Source: Planctomycetota bacterium
Lineage (GTDB): Bacteria > Planctomycetota > PUPC01 > JACPCR01
Assembly: GCA_016179685.1 (NCBI GenBank)
Contig: JACPCR010000062.1
Coordinates: 62,001-126,000, forward strand
Length of the DNA: 64,000 nucleotides
Reading direction: 5' to 3'
The notes below the pieces were generated by a model. That model was not told where the DNA came from and did no database searches. It was given only the letters and a program-made list of their open reading frames with translations. Each line of letters starts with the position of its first letter. Within the stretch, counting starts at the first letter, position 1. Positions 24,743-32,421 of this stretch are shown here, in pieces. The position numbers and the translations under genes are program-made.

Positions 24743-24793
24743 AGCTGCGTTTATGGACTCGAACCTCGCACATCTGGGTGACCTGGGTGACGA

Positions 24794-25048
24794 ATGAGCA
24801 AAACGAAGAAGCACGAGACGCAGGAGGCCGACGTCCTGACGGCAGGCGAGGTGGCCCGATGGCTCCGGATACCGAAGTCCACCCTCTACAAGCTCTGTCA
24901 GCAAGGCGAGATCCCGGCCATGAAGATCGGGCGGCACTGGCGGTTTCAGAAGAGCGTTTTGGAGGGCTGGCTGACGGACCGCATGAACCGAGCAGCTGGC
25001 CCCGTCGAAGCCCACCAAAGAGCCCCGCATCCGGGGAAAGGGAGGTGA
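24794..25048 (+). CDS. Excisionase-family helix-turn-helix protein
   Basis: 84 residues. The HTH core (about 14-60: L-T-A-G-E-V-A-R-W-L-R-I-P-K-S-T-L-Y-K-L then I-P-A-M-K-I-G-R-H-W-R-F) is the small MerR-like excisionase/DNA-binding family (HTH_17). First gene of the + strand operon, five bases from the substrate-binding gene, whose perfect GGAGGTGA overlaps its stop codon. It may be a DNA-binding regulator or directionality factor of the cassette; the large serine recombinases in the window are possible partners. The specific site is unknown. Confidence 0.8.
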   Translation: MSKTKKHETQEADVLTAGEVARWLRIPKSTLYKLCQQGEIPAMKIGRHWRFQKSVLEGWLTDRMNRAAGPVEAHQRAPHPGKGR

Positions 25049-25052
25049 ACAG

Positions 25053-26018
25053 ATGAACATGCGCCGATGGACTCTGTTCGGGGGTGCGGTGCTCCTGGTC
25101 GCCGTGGTCGCTCTCATTGTCATTCTCACGCGCCCATCCGAATCGCCCGCAACTGTCCGCATTGGTTACCTGAACATCACCGCGAGCCTGCCGCTCTTCA
25201 TCGCGGAGGAGAAAGGATACTTCGGCGAGGAGGGTGTCCAGGTCGAAACCCATCAGATCGCGAGCAGCAACCAGCTGGTGGACGGCGTCATCGCCGGTAA
25301 TCTCGATGCCTTCATCGAGGCGTCCGCGGTTCCCGTTCTCGCGGTTGAGCTCCAGTCGCCCGGGAGACTGAAGGTCTTCTCCGTGAGTTCAATCACGAGG
25401 CAGGCACCCTTCGACGCCCTCCTCGTGAAGGAGGACTCGCCGCTGAGAAGCCTCCAGGACCTTGCGGGCAAGAAGATCGGCGTCTTCCCGGGGTCTACGG
25501 CAACGAACCTCCTGAGGAAGTTCTTCGCTGACAGAGGCATCGACGTCTCCAACATCACCTTCGTTCCCATGCCCCCGCAGAATCATCTCACCGCTTTGCT
25601 CGAAGGATCGGTAGATGCGGTCCACGCCTACGAGCCCACGATCGCCATCGCTCTTTCGCGGGGCGGCGTGCGCCAACTCTACGGCTCCGCCTACGCCGAG
25701 ATGCTCGACCGGAATCCCCAAGGCGTCGCCGTGATCTCGGTCAGGTTCGCTCAAGAGCATCCGGAAACCGCCCGCAAGGTGATCCGCGCACTGGAACGTG
25801 CGATGGTCTTCATGAGGGAGCACGAGGCCGAAGCGCGTCAGATCCTGGCGCGGCGCATGAACCTTCAACCCGAGGTTGCGAATCGGTCGGTGTTCCTCTA
25901 CATGCTCCCGCACCGCGAGATCGACTCGTCCATCTTCCAGAGATACTCGGACATGCTCACCGAGCTTGGCGAACTTAAGGGTAGGGTCACCGTGGATGGT
26001 CTCCTGTACCATGACTGA
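25053..26018 (+). CDS. ABC transporter substrate-binding protein (NMT1/THI5/SsuA-like)
   Basis: 321 residues. Residues 4-27 form a membrane anchor (R-R-W-T-L-F-G-G-A-V-L-L-V-A-V-V-A-L-I-V-I-L), no lipobox Cys. The mature part has V-R-I-G-Y-L-N-I-T-A-S-L-P-L-F-I-A (34-50), G-Y-F-G-E-E-G-V-x-V-E (55), D-L-A-G-K-K-I-G-V-F-P-G-S (about 140) and A-L-L-E-G-S-V-D-A-V-H-A-Y-E-P (about 181), typical of the family that binds sulfonates, nitrate, thiamine precursors, riboflavin or pyrimidines. Substrate cannot be read from sequence. Linked by overlap to the ATPase gene, so it belongs to a complete importer. Confidence 0.88.
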   Translation: MNMRRWTLFGGAVLLVAVVALIVILTRPSESPATVRIGYLNITASLPLFIAEEKGYFGEEGVQVETHQIASSNQLVDGVIAGNLDAFIEASAVPVLAVELQSPGRLKVFSVSSITRQAPFDALLVKEDSPLRSLQDLAGKKIGVFPGSTATNLLRKFFADRGIDVSNITFVPMPPQNHLTALLEGSVDAVHAYEPTIAIALSRGGVRQLYGSAYAEMLDRNPQGVAVISVRFAQEHPETARKVIRALERAMVFMREHEAEARQILARRMNLQPEVANRSVFLYMLPHREIDSSIFQRYSDMLTELGELKGRVTVDGLLYHD

Positions 26019-26829
26019 TACCAGTTCGACGAGTCCAGGGCCGCAGGTGCGAAGCGCGCCCCTGATAGAGGCAAGGAGCATCTCGAAGTCCTTCGCTTCG
26101 GGCGTTCCGGGCGCGCAACCCCTTGAGGTCGTTCGCGATTTCACCCTCCGTCTGGGTGAAGGTGAGCTGGTTACCGTGTTCGGTCCGAACGGGTGCGGGA
26201 AGACAACTATCCTGAACATCCTGGCAGGACTGATTGAGCCAGATTCTGGCTCAATCGAGCGCAACAGTGGGAACCCTGGACCGTTAGCCGTCGGCTACGT
26301 CTTCCAGAACTACGCTGACACTCTCCTTCCATGGCGTAGCGTGCGTGGAAACGTACGTCTTCCCCTGGAACTGAGACGTGTCGCGGCGCACGACCTCGCG
26401 ACCAAAGTGCAGAAGCGGCTGGAGCAGTTTCGATTGACGGAGCATGCGGACAAGTACGTGTATGAGCTCTCGGGCGGCCTGAAGCAACTCGTGGCCATCG
26501 CGCGCGCCACCGTCTATGAACCGCGGCTACTTCTTCTCGACGAGCCGTTCTCCGCGTTGGACTACTCGCTTTCGCGCATGTTCTGGCTCCGCTTCCGTGA
26601 ATTCTGGACCGCCCAACAAGTGACGACGGTCTTCGTCTCACACAACGTCGACGAGGCGGTTTTCCTCGGTGATCGCGTCTACGTCCTGTCGTCACGGCCA
26701 GCCCAGGTCGTGGCCGACATCCCCATTCCATTTGGAAGAGAACGAGCTCTATCTCTGGTTTCGTCGCGCGATTTCTTCGAGGTGCGTACCCAGGTACTCG
26801 ACGCATTCGACAGGGGACGACAATCATGA
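26011..26829 (+). CDS. ABC transporter ATP-binding protein (SsuB/TauB-like)
   Basis: 272 residues from the ATG at 26011, inside the last eight bases of the previous gene. Walker A G-P-N-G-C-G-K-T (about 59-66), Q-loop Y-V-F-Q-N (about 95), signature L-S-G-G-L-K-Q (about 152-158), Walker B L-L-L-L-D-E-P-F-S-A-L-D (about 174-185), switch His in V-S-H-N-V-D-E-A (about 209). The D-E-P-F-x-A-L-D and S-H-N-V-x-E-A pattern matches SsuB/TauB-type importers. A four-base overlap joins it to the permease gene. Confidence 0.93.
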   Translation: MTDTSSTSPGPQVRSAPLIEARSISKSFASGVPGAQPLEVVRDFTLRLGEGELVTVFGPNGCGKTTILNILAGLIEPDSGSIERNSGNPGPLAVGYVFQNYADTLLPWRSVRGNVRLPLELRRVAAHDLATKVQKRLEQFRLTEHADKYVYELSGGLKQLVAIARATVYEPRLLLLDEPFSALDYSLSRMFWLRFREFWTAQQVTTVFVSHNVDEAVFLGDRVYVLSSRPAQVVADIPIPFGRERALSLVSSRDFFEVRTQVLDAFDRGRQS

Positions 26830-27572
26830 AGCGTCTCCTCGTTCTGATCCTGCCCATGGCCATCCTTCTGGTTTGGTCGGCGGTCTCCGCGTTCGGGCTG
26901 GTTGATCCCCTCTTTCTGCCCACACCCTGGGCTGTCGGAAAGGCCCTCACGACTAGCTTGCTCTCCGGGCAACTTGCGCGCGACCTCGCTGCGACAGTGC
27001 TGCGAGCCCTAGCCGGGTTTGCCCTTTCAGGGATCATCGGAGTCCCGCTCGGTCTCTTGATTGGTCGCATCCCGATGTTGGCTCGCGCCACGCAGCCGAC
27101 TATTGACTTCTTCAGGTCCATCCCGGCCACGGCGCTCTTTCCGCTGTTCCTCTTTGCTTTCGGCCTCGGAGACACGGCGAAGGTGGCAATCGTCATCTAC
27201 GCCTGCTCGTTGATCGTCCTTATCAACACCGCCTACGGGGCCATTCAGGTAAAGGTCCCGCGCCTTCTGTGCGCAACGGTGATGGGCGCCAGTCGATGGG
27301 ATTCCTTCTGGAAGATCGTCGTTCCGGAATCCGCCCCGGGGATCTTCGCTGGCCTCCGAATCGCGCTCTCCCTGTCCTTTGTCCTCATCGTCGTGACCGA
27401 GATGTTCATAGGCACAACGGTCGGCCTTGGCTACCAGATCATCAACTCACAGATGGTGTACCGCATACCTGACATGTACGCGGGAATCATGCTGGCAGGC
27501 GTGGTTGGGTACCTCGGCAACCGAGCCCTCCTGTCCGTGGAGGGCCGAGTCCTGCACTGGGTCGGGAGGTAA
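26826..27572 (+). CDS. ABC transporter permease (SsuC/TauC-like)
   Basis: 248 residues with about six hydrophobic segments (1-24, 65-90, 100-125, 130-150, 185-210, 220-240). The binding-protein-dependent core carries the EAA loop A-T-V-M-G-A-S-R-W-D-S-F-W-K-I-V-V-P-E-S-A-P (about 152-173), G-L-R-I-A-L-S-L-S (about 177). The short length is normal for SsuC-type permeases. Complete importer with the two previous genes; seven bases to the phosphorylase-fold gene suggests co-expression. Confidence 0.92.
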   Translation: MKRLLVLILPMAILLVWSAVSAFGLVDPLFLPTPWAVGKALTTSLLSGQLARDLAATVLRALAGFALSGIIGVPLGLLIGRIPMLARATQPTIDFFRSIPATALFPLFLFAFGLGDTAKVAIVIYACSLIVLINTAYGAIQVKVPRLLCATVMGASRWDSFWKIVVPESAPGIFAGLRIALSLSFVLIVVTEMFIGTTVGLGYQIINSQMVYRIPDMYAGIMLAGVVGYLGNRALLSVEGRVLHWVGR

Positions 27573-27578
27573 CCCTCG

Positions 27579-29162
27579 ATGGCTCGTGAAGAAATCAAGC
27601 TGGAGCGCCCCAACGCGTGGCTCTCGGAGATTCAGCGAGTCGCGGCTCTCCTCGAGCGGGTCTACGCCCACACGAGCGGTGAAATCTGGCTCTTCGACAA
27701 TGACCTCAAGTTCCTCGAGGCTCGTCCACGTCCCAACCGCATGGGTGCATTCGAGGTACTCTACAATCAACGCATCGACGGATCACTCGCCACTCGTGTA
27801 CGTTGCGTGAAGATACTCCTACGCCGCGAGATCTTCGACGAATTTTGTGACCAGGCCAAGAGACCGCAGCTTTTCAAGAATCTCTGTACCCTGCGCCCCG
27901 ACCGGCTGGACACATTCTACGTCGGTTGCCTCGAGGAAGTTAACCCGCCGGAAGAGCTCGCCGGACACGATCCGTGGATCTTCTATCTCGGCAAGGGCCA
28001 CCTACAGTCTCAGAACGGTATCGCGATTGTCCGACCGCACGTCTATCCCTTCACCGACCAGAAGGACAAGCCGGGCGACATCGCTGTAGCATGGAGCACA
28101 TCTGACCCGGAGCTAAAGACGGTGCTCGCCCGTCTCAGCGGGAAGTGGTTCAGCAGGGTCTTCGTCGACGAGTACACGACCCACTTCAAGTCTGTGACTT
28201 CCATCAGAGACACCACGGGAAAGAAGGTGGTCAACTACCGCCTCGACAAGGCGAGGGGGGAGGATGACCTCAACGACCTTTGGTGGAAGCTGCAAGCCAA
28301 GTCTTCGCCACCTGTTCTTGCTCCCGTGGATTGCGCCATCGTGACGGCCCTTCCAGAGGAATACAAAGCTGCTCGTCGGGTGCTACGTCTGGTGGACGCA
28401 GCGGACGGGGAGTCCGCAACGGGACGCCTTGCCCTTGACGGTCAAGACATCACTATCGTGGCCACGCAGTGTCGCAAAACAGGTGGCGTGCATGCCGCCG
28501 CATGGACGGCGCGCATGATCGAGCGGTGGAGGCCCAAGTGCGTAGTCCTTCTGGGAAGGTGTGCGGGCGCGCCTCGCAAGGGGCAGGCCAGCAGCGCTGT
28601 GAAACACAAGAGGCTCGATGACGACCGTCAGGAAGGAGACGTGATCGTCGCCAATGAAGTCTGCGCATACGAGTACGCAGCTCTGCTGAACGTGCGCGGA
28701 GCGATCATAACGGAGCACGACGTCAGATGGGTTTCCACCTCGCCCGACCTGCTGGCGGTGGCGAGAACACTGATCAGAGAAGGCTGGTGCTATGAGGGCA
28801 AGTTGCCGAAGGGGTGGGGACGGCGGCGCAGGCCAAAGGCGCTGGACGGTGTGGTTGCCTCCGGCTCCAAGCTCCTTAGGGCTGGTGGGCCGTGGTTTAC
28901 CAACCTCAAGAAGGCCGTTGGAAAGCGACAGATCCTAGCCGGAGAGATGGAGGCAGAGGGCGTTGGCGTGGCGGTGCAGACATATGGGCCACTGCGTTAC
29001 TTGTTCATAAAGGGGATCTCCGATTTCGGCGATCGGAAGAAGACCGATGCCTACAACGACTTCGCCTCTTCCACGGCGGCGCGGTTCTTGAAGGACCTGA
29101 TGACTCATAGCGATTTCCTGGCGCTGCTGCTGAGGATAGAAAAAGATGCAGCGGCCGTGTGA
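27579..29162 (+). CDS. Two-domain protein: unknown N-domain plus nucleoside phosphorylase/nucleosidase fold
   Basis: 527 residues. Residues 1-240 match nothing I know; they contain a W-L-F-D-N-D-L-K-F-L-E strand (37-47) and two aromatic-rich beta stretches, perhaps a sensor. Residues 252-505 have the PNP/MTA-AdoHcy nucleosidase-superfamily pattern: C-A-I-V-T-A-L-P-E-E-Y-K-A-A (252-265), V-V-L-L-G-R-C-A-G (322-330), G-D-V-I-V-A-N-E (353-360), G-E-M-E-A-E-G (455-461, catalytic-type Glu) and I-K-G-I-S-D-F-G-D (477-485, catalytic-type Asp482). So the active site looks intact. Cytoplasmic; no signal. The family is used for nucleoside salvage and also as an immune effector (ATP nucleosidases such as Detocs DtcB). 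Seven bases after the permease. Confidence 0.82.
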   Translation: MAREEIKLERPNAWLSEIQRVAALLERVYAHTSGEIWLFDNDLKFLEARPRPNRMGAFEVLYNQRIDGSLATRVRCVKILLRREIFDEFCDQAKRPQLFKNLCTLRPDRLDTFYVGCLEEVNPPEELAGHDPWIFYLGKGHLQSQNGIAIVRPHVYPFTDQKDKPGDIAVAWSTSDPELKTVLARLSGKWFSRVFVDEYTTHFKSVTSIRDTTGKKVVNYRLDKARGEDDLNDLWWKLQAKSSPPVLAPVDCAIVTALPEEYKAARRVLRLVDAADGESATGRLALDGQDITIVATQCRKTGGVHAAAWTARMIERWRPKCVVLLGRCAGAPRKGQASSAVKHKRLDDDRQEGDVIVANEVCAYEYAALLNVRGAIITEHDVRWVSTSPDLLAVARTLIREGWCYEGKLPKGWGRRRRPKALDGVVASGSKLLRAGGPWFTNLKKAVGKRQILAGEMEAEGVGVAVQTYGPLRYLFIKGISDFGDRKKTDAYNDFASSTAARFLKDLMTHSDFLALLLRIEKDAAAV

Positions 29163-29231
29163 GATGGCTGGCAACGGAATGGCACGCGCGGGCTACGTCC
29201 GCGGGATGTTCTGCACGGGAGGCCTGTAGGA

Positions 29232-30017
29232 ATGGACGTCGTCTACGCCATGCCCGGCGAGCCGCATCGCATGTTCATCAACATCGTGCATGCCTGCCCG
29301 AACGCCTGTTTCTTCTGCGTGGACTTCAAGGGTGAGACTTTCTACGGCTTCGATCTAAAGGACGGAAGGGCACCGACGACGGACGAGATCGTCGCCGCGG
29401 TTCGAGCCTACCCAGACAGGCCCAGCGTGCAGGAAGTCTACTACTGCGGAATCGGAGAGCCGTTGCTCTTGTACGACCGCGTTGTCGAGTCGGTCCCGCG
29501 CGTGCGCGCGCTCTTTCAACCTGGCACAATCTTGGCGATTAACACGAGTGGGACCTTCTATGTTCGGCATCGTCGAGTGGACTTTGCCAGACTCTTCGAC
29601 CTGATCCAGGTCAGCTTGAACGCGGAGAACGAGGAGAAGTACAACCTGATCTGCCGTCCGAAGGTTCAGGGGGCCTACCAAGCGATGATGGCGTTTCTGC
29701 TTGATCTGCGGAACTTCCTGGATCGAACGCGGACCACCTGTAGGGTCGAACTTACGGTCGTCGATCCTACTGAGGTCGAATACCTCCCGGAGCGGGAGCG
29801 AGCGCTTCCGGGGGTTCCCAGGCCAGATATCGATGCGTGCCGAGAGATCGCGGCGACCTTCGGATGGCGGCTGAAAGTGAAGAGGCTTATCAGAGACTGT
29901 GAACGAGTGGAGTGGAGGCCGTTCGCGCAGAGTATTCGCGAGCCGGTCGCGCGTCGCGCCGCTCCGGCCTCCTCTGCGGAGCGAGGCAGTGAACACCGGC
30001 GGCGGAGCGGAAGCTGA
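29232..30017 (+). CDS. Radical SAM protein 1 (TatD-linked type)
   Basis: 261 residues. The [4Fe-4S] site is C-P-N-A-C-F-F-C (about 23-30, CxxxCxxC), preceded by a short strand (F-I-N-I-V-H-A). Y-Y-C-G-I-G-E-P (about 73-80) replaces the usual GGE motif, and S-L-N-A-E-N (about 119) matches the SPASM-less TatD-linked/small radical SAM family. C-terminal 40 residues are basic and loose (A-P-A-S-S-A-E-R-G). Substrate unknown. GGGAGG upstream; 69 bases after the phosphorylase-fold gene. Confidence 0.85.
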   Translation: MDVVYAMPGEPHRMFINIVHACPNACFFCVDFKGETFYGFDLKDGRAPTTDEIVAAVRAYPDRPSVQEVYYCGIGEPLLLYDRVVESVPRVRALFQPGTILAINTSGTFYVRHRRVDFARLFDLIQVSLNAENEEKYNLICRPKVQGAYQAMMAFLLDLRNFLDRTRTTCRVELTVVDPTEVEYLPERERALPGVPRPDIDACREIAATFGWRLKVKRLIRDCERVEWRPFAQSIREPVARRAAPASSAERGSEHRRRSGS

Positions 30018-30026
30018 GGCGAACAA

Positions 30027-30863
30027 ATGGACGAGGCACTGAGGCCGCGCGGAGTCACCACTCAAGTCGGTGCCGCACTGATTACCTACTTCCTGCCTTG
30101 TCGTCCTGGTGCGATCTACGTGAACGTCACCGATCACTGCCTGAATGATTGCCGGTTCTGCATAAGGCGCGATGGGCCAATGTTCTTCGGCCAAGACCTG
30201 GCCCTGCGCGACGCGTACCCGGATGCGGACACGATCGTGAGAGCACTCACAGCGGTCACGGGTTGGGGCACCGAGGTTCGAGAGGTCGTGTTCTGCGGGA
30301 TGGGAGAACCGTTGTTGCGTTACGCCTGCGTGCTTGCAGTCTGTAAGGCGATCAGGGCAATGCCGCAACTCGGGGTGAAGATTAGGATCGACACGTCCGG
30401 TATGCACTGGGCGGGTTTGAAGCACCTCGATCTGCTGGACTACATCGACGTACTGAGCGTCAGCCTGAACGCCGAGAACGCCAAGAAGTACGATGAACTG
30501 TGCCAGCCTCAAATCCCGAACGCGTTCGGTGTCCTGATGAACTTCCTCAACGCGGTGAAGTGCTATGAGGAGGACCTAAGGGCGCGAGGGCTCCACTATC
30601 CGGAGGTTCGCCTCTCGGTGGTGGACACCTCGGAGGAGAGCTTCATCCCTGCGTCTGGCCGTGAAGCATATGGAAAGGGCTGCTTCCCCGTCCCAGATCT
30701 GGCAGCGTGCAAGAGAATCGCTTCTGATTTCGGTTGGAGCCTGGTCGTGAAGAGATTGTTCCGGGATAGCCGCGACGAAAGGTGGATTGCGAGGTCAATT
30801 GAGGCCTTGTGCCTTCGGGGCCCTAGACCCGAGGCTTGCGCGGGCTGTTCCTACCGGCACTGA
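30027..30863 (+). CDS. Radical SAM protein 2 (paralogue of the upstream gene)
   Basis: 278 residues. C-L-N-D-C-R-F-C (about 38-45) is the CxxxCxxC cluster motif, then V-V-F-C-G-M-G-E-P-L-L-R (about 88-99), R-I-D-T-S-G (about 122), L-S-V-S-L-N-A-E-N-A-x-K-Y (about 142). Shares the same plan with the preceding gene (for example S-L-N-A-E-N, the C-G-x-G-E-P block, and the F-G-W-x-L-x-V-K-R-L-x-R-D C-terminal core), so the two arose by duplication. The terminal C-A-G-C-S-Y may add another metal site. Its last 41 bases overlap the convergent recombinase gene. Confidence 0.85.
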   Translation: MDEALRPRGVTTQVGAALITYFLPCRPGAIYVNVTDHCLNDCRFCIRRDGPMFFGQDLALRDAYPDADTIVRALTAVTGWGTEVREVVFCGMGEPLLRYACVLAVCKAIRAMPQLGVKIRIDTSGMHWAGLKHLDLLDYIDVLSVSLNAENAKKYDELCQPQIPNAFGVLMNFLNAVKCYEEDLRARGLHYPEVRLSVVDTSEESFIPASGREAYGKGCFPVPDLAACKRIASDFGWSLVVKRLFRDSRDERWIARSIEALCLRGPRPEACAGCSYRH

Positions 30864-31641
30864 CCGTTCGTGCTTTCTCAAAGAGCCTGTCCGAGACGAT
30901 GGCGTCGTGCCGGGCGCGGATGACGGCGCCGTCGTACTCGACGCGAGCGGTGTAGAAGCGGTTCTGCAGCATTCCCCGGATCGTGGAGGGACGCCACGCG
31001 CCGCCGTTGCGGGTCGGGGCGTTCTCGTCGCGCAGGGCCTTGGCGATGGCGGGCAGACTCCGGCCCTCAGCCGCCCAGCGGAAGAGGCGTTCGACCACGG
31101 CCACCTCGTCCGGCACGACGGCGATGGTCCCGTCGTCCGTCCGGCGGTAGCCGTAGGGAACCCAGCCGCCGGTATAGCCACCCTCGGACGCCTTCTTCCG
31201 CTTGCCCTTGGAGAGCCGCTCGTAGATCACCCGACCCTCGAACTCGGCCAGCGAGGCCATGATGTTGCGGAAGAGCTGGCCCGAGGGCGTCGAGGTGTCC
31301 ACGCCCTCGCGCAGGAAAACCGTGTCTACGCCGCCAGCTCGCAACGCTTGGTCAATCTCGATCACGTCGCGCACGGATCGGCCGGCGCGGTCGATGGATG
31401 GGAAGACTGCCACGTCGAACCGGCCGGCCTTCGCGTCGGCCAGGAGCCGCTCCATGGCGGGCCGGTCATTCCGGTAGCCGGAGACGCCCTCCTCGCGGTA
31501 GAGGTCCACCAGCGCCCAGCCCTTGTACTCGACGAACCGCCGGACCTCCTGCTCCTGCGCGCCCAGGCCGTAGCCGTTCTTCGCGGCCCGCTCCTGCGAG
31601 ACACGCACGTAGCCGGCAACTTTCCGCGCTCCGTCCATCAT
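30823..31641 (-). CDS. Serine recombinase (resolvase + recombinase domains, short)
   Basis: 272 residues. The resolvase domain is intact: A-G-Y-V-R-V-S (about 9-15, catalytic Ser15), Y-R-E-E-G-V-S-G (about 46), D-V-A-V-F-P-S-I-D-R-A-G-R-S (about 73-86) with the catalytic Arg. A Recombinase domain follows (Y-T-G-G-W-V-P-Y-G-Y about 155; L-Q-N-R-F-Y-T-A about 227). There is no C-terminal zinc ribbon or long coiled coil, as large serine recombinases would have (usually above 450). Convergent with and overlapping the last radical SAM gene by 41 bases. Could be a short resolvase-type enzyme or a recombinase cut off by the cassette insertion. Confidence 0.85.
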   Translation of the reverse strand: MMDGARKVAGYVRVSQERAAKNGYGLGAQEQEVRRFVEYKGWALVDLYREEGVSGYRNDRPAMERLLADAKAGRFDVAVFPSIDRAGRSVRDVIEIDQALRAGGVDTVFLREGVDTSTPSGQLFRNIMASLAEFEGRVIYERLSKGKRKKASEGGYTGGWVPYGYRRTDDGTIAVVPDEVAVVERLFRWAAEGRSLPAIAKALRDENAPTRNGGAWRPSTIRGMLQNRFYTARVEYDGAVIRARHDAIVSDRLFEKARTVSAGRNSPRKPRV

Positions 31642-31964
31642 CGGCGAACATCCCCCAAATTGGCCTCGAAGACGAGCTTGCCGTCCGCCCCGTAGATCTC
31701 GATCCGGTCCACTCGCGCCTCCGGGTTCTCCCGGCCGGCCCGCAGGACTGCCTGGGCCGCGCGCATCGCGGTGAGCCGCCCGAACGCTTCGTACTTCGCC
31801 TCCTGTTGGTCGGTGAAGATCGTCGGGTTCTGCGCCATCGTGAGCCCGCCCTTGAACTGGAGCTCCAGCCCGTGCAGCGTCGTCTCGAAGAGGATGTCCC
31901 CGAGCTCGCTTACCGGAGTGGGGTCGACCACCACCCAGAACTTGTCGTCGGGTCCGAATCGCAT
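31638..31964 (-). CDS. Hypothetical protein
   Basis: 108 residues; ATG 31964 with AGAGGAGG upstream. It overlaps the recombinase start by four bases. No family recognised: the N-terminal half has a strand-rich V-D-P-T-P-V-S-E-L-G-D-I-L-F-E pattern and the C-terminal half is helical with a final strand (I-E-I-Y-G-A-D-G-K-L-V-F-E-A-N-L). Coupling suggests co-expression with the recombinase; role unknown. Confidence 0.65.
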   Translation of the reverse strand: MRFGPDDKFWVVVDPTPVSELGDILFETTLHGLELQFKGGLTMAQNPTIFTDQQEAKYEAFGRLTAMRAAQAVLRAGRENPEARVDRIEIYGADGKLVFEANLGDVRR

Positions 31965-31977
31965 CGCTCGCCTCCTC

Positions 31978-32193
31978 TCAACGGACGTCCACGTAATCGG
32001 TGCAGAGCGCCAGGACTTCGTTGTACGACTTGGCCTGGAACGCCTTCTCGACGAACTCGCGGGCGCGATCCTCCTGGCCGGCCTTCTTGAGGGCCTGCTT
32101 CACGCGCCCGATGATCGAGAAGACGTTCCCGTCGGTCCCGACCAGCTTGCAGGCGGGCCTGCACCCATCCGTCGTTCCGTTCGGTTGCGTCAT
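31978..32193 (-). CDS. Small conserved phage protein (DUF-type, C-K-L-V-G-x-D-G-N-V-F)
   Basis: 71 residues from ATG 32193, chosen because AAAGGAGGCGCG lies just upstream; an open stretch further up has no ribosome site. Core: C-K-L-V-G-T-D-G-N-V-F-S-I-I-G-R-V-x-x-A-L-K-K-A-G (about 15-39), then Y-N-E-V-L-x-L and Y-V-D-V near the end. I have met this pattern as a short hypothetical protein in several Gram-positive and environmental phages; no function is known. A 9-bp hairpin precedes it. Confidence 0.75.
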   Translation of the reverse strand: MTQPNGTTDGCRPACKLVGTDGNVFSIIGRVKQALKKAGQEDRAREFVEKAFQAKSYNEVLALCTDYVDVR

Positions 32194-32215
32194 CACGCGC
32201 CTCCTTTCAGGCCTT

Positions 32216-32238
32216 CGCCCGCCGGGCTTCGGCGGGCG
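32216..32238 (-). promoter_or_regulatory. Hairpin upstream of the 71-residue gene
   Basis: Arms CGCCCGCCG (32216-32224) and CGGCGGGCG (32230-32238) with a five-base loop, 9 of 9 pairs, 23 bases upstream of the start codon. No U-tract follows, so it could be an attenuator-like structure or a processing site rather than a terminator. Confidence 0.5.
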
Positions 32239-32401
32239 GGCACGACACATGAGGGCGTGACTGGCGCGGGAAAGCAAGGCGTTCCCGCCGCCGGCGCGGA
32301 AGTTCCTGAACAGCGCCCTTTCGGACGAGGCGCGTTTTGTTTCGAGGGTAGCCGGGTCCGGCGGGGGGCGGATTTTCTAACGGATTTTGGGGGTAGGCTT
32401 C

Positions 32402-32421
32402 CGCCACGGCGCGCCGTGGCG
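32402..32421. repeat. 20-base perfect palindrome
   Basis: CGCCACGGCGCGCCGTGGCG, centre between 32411 and 32412. Lies downstream of the terminase and may be a protein-binding or packaging-related site; function not visible. Confidence 0.7.

Noticed and set aside
29232..30863. Radical SAM pair as viperin or QueE
   Set aside because: The viperin N-x-K/Y-C-x-F-C-F-H and QueE cluster spacing and context are absent; TatD-linked-type motifs fit better.
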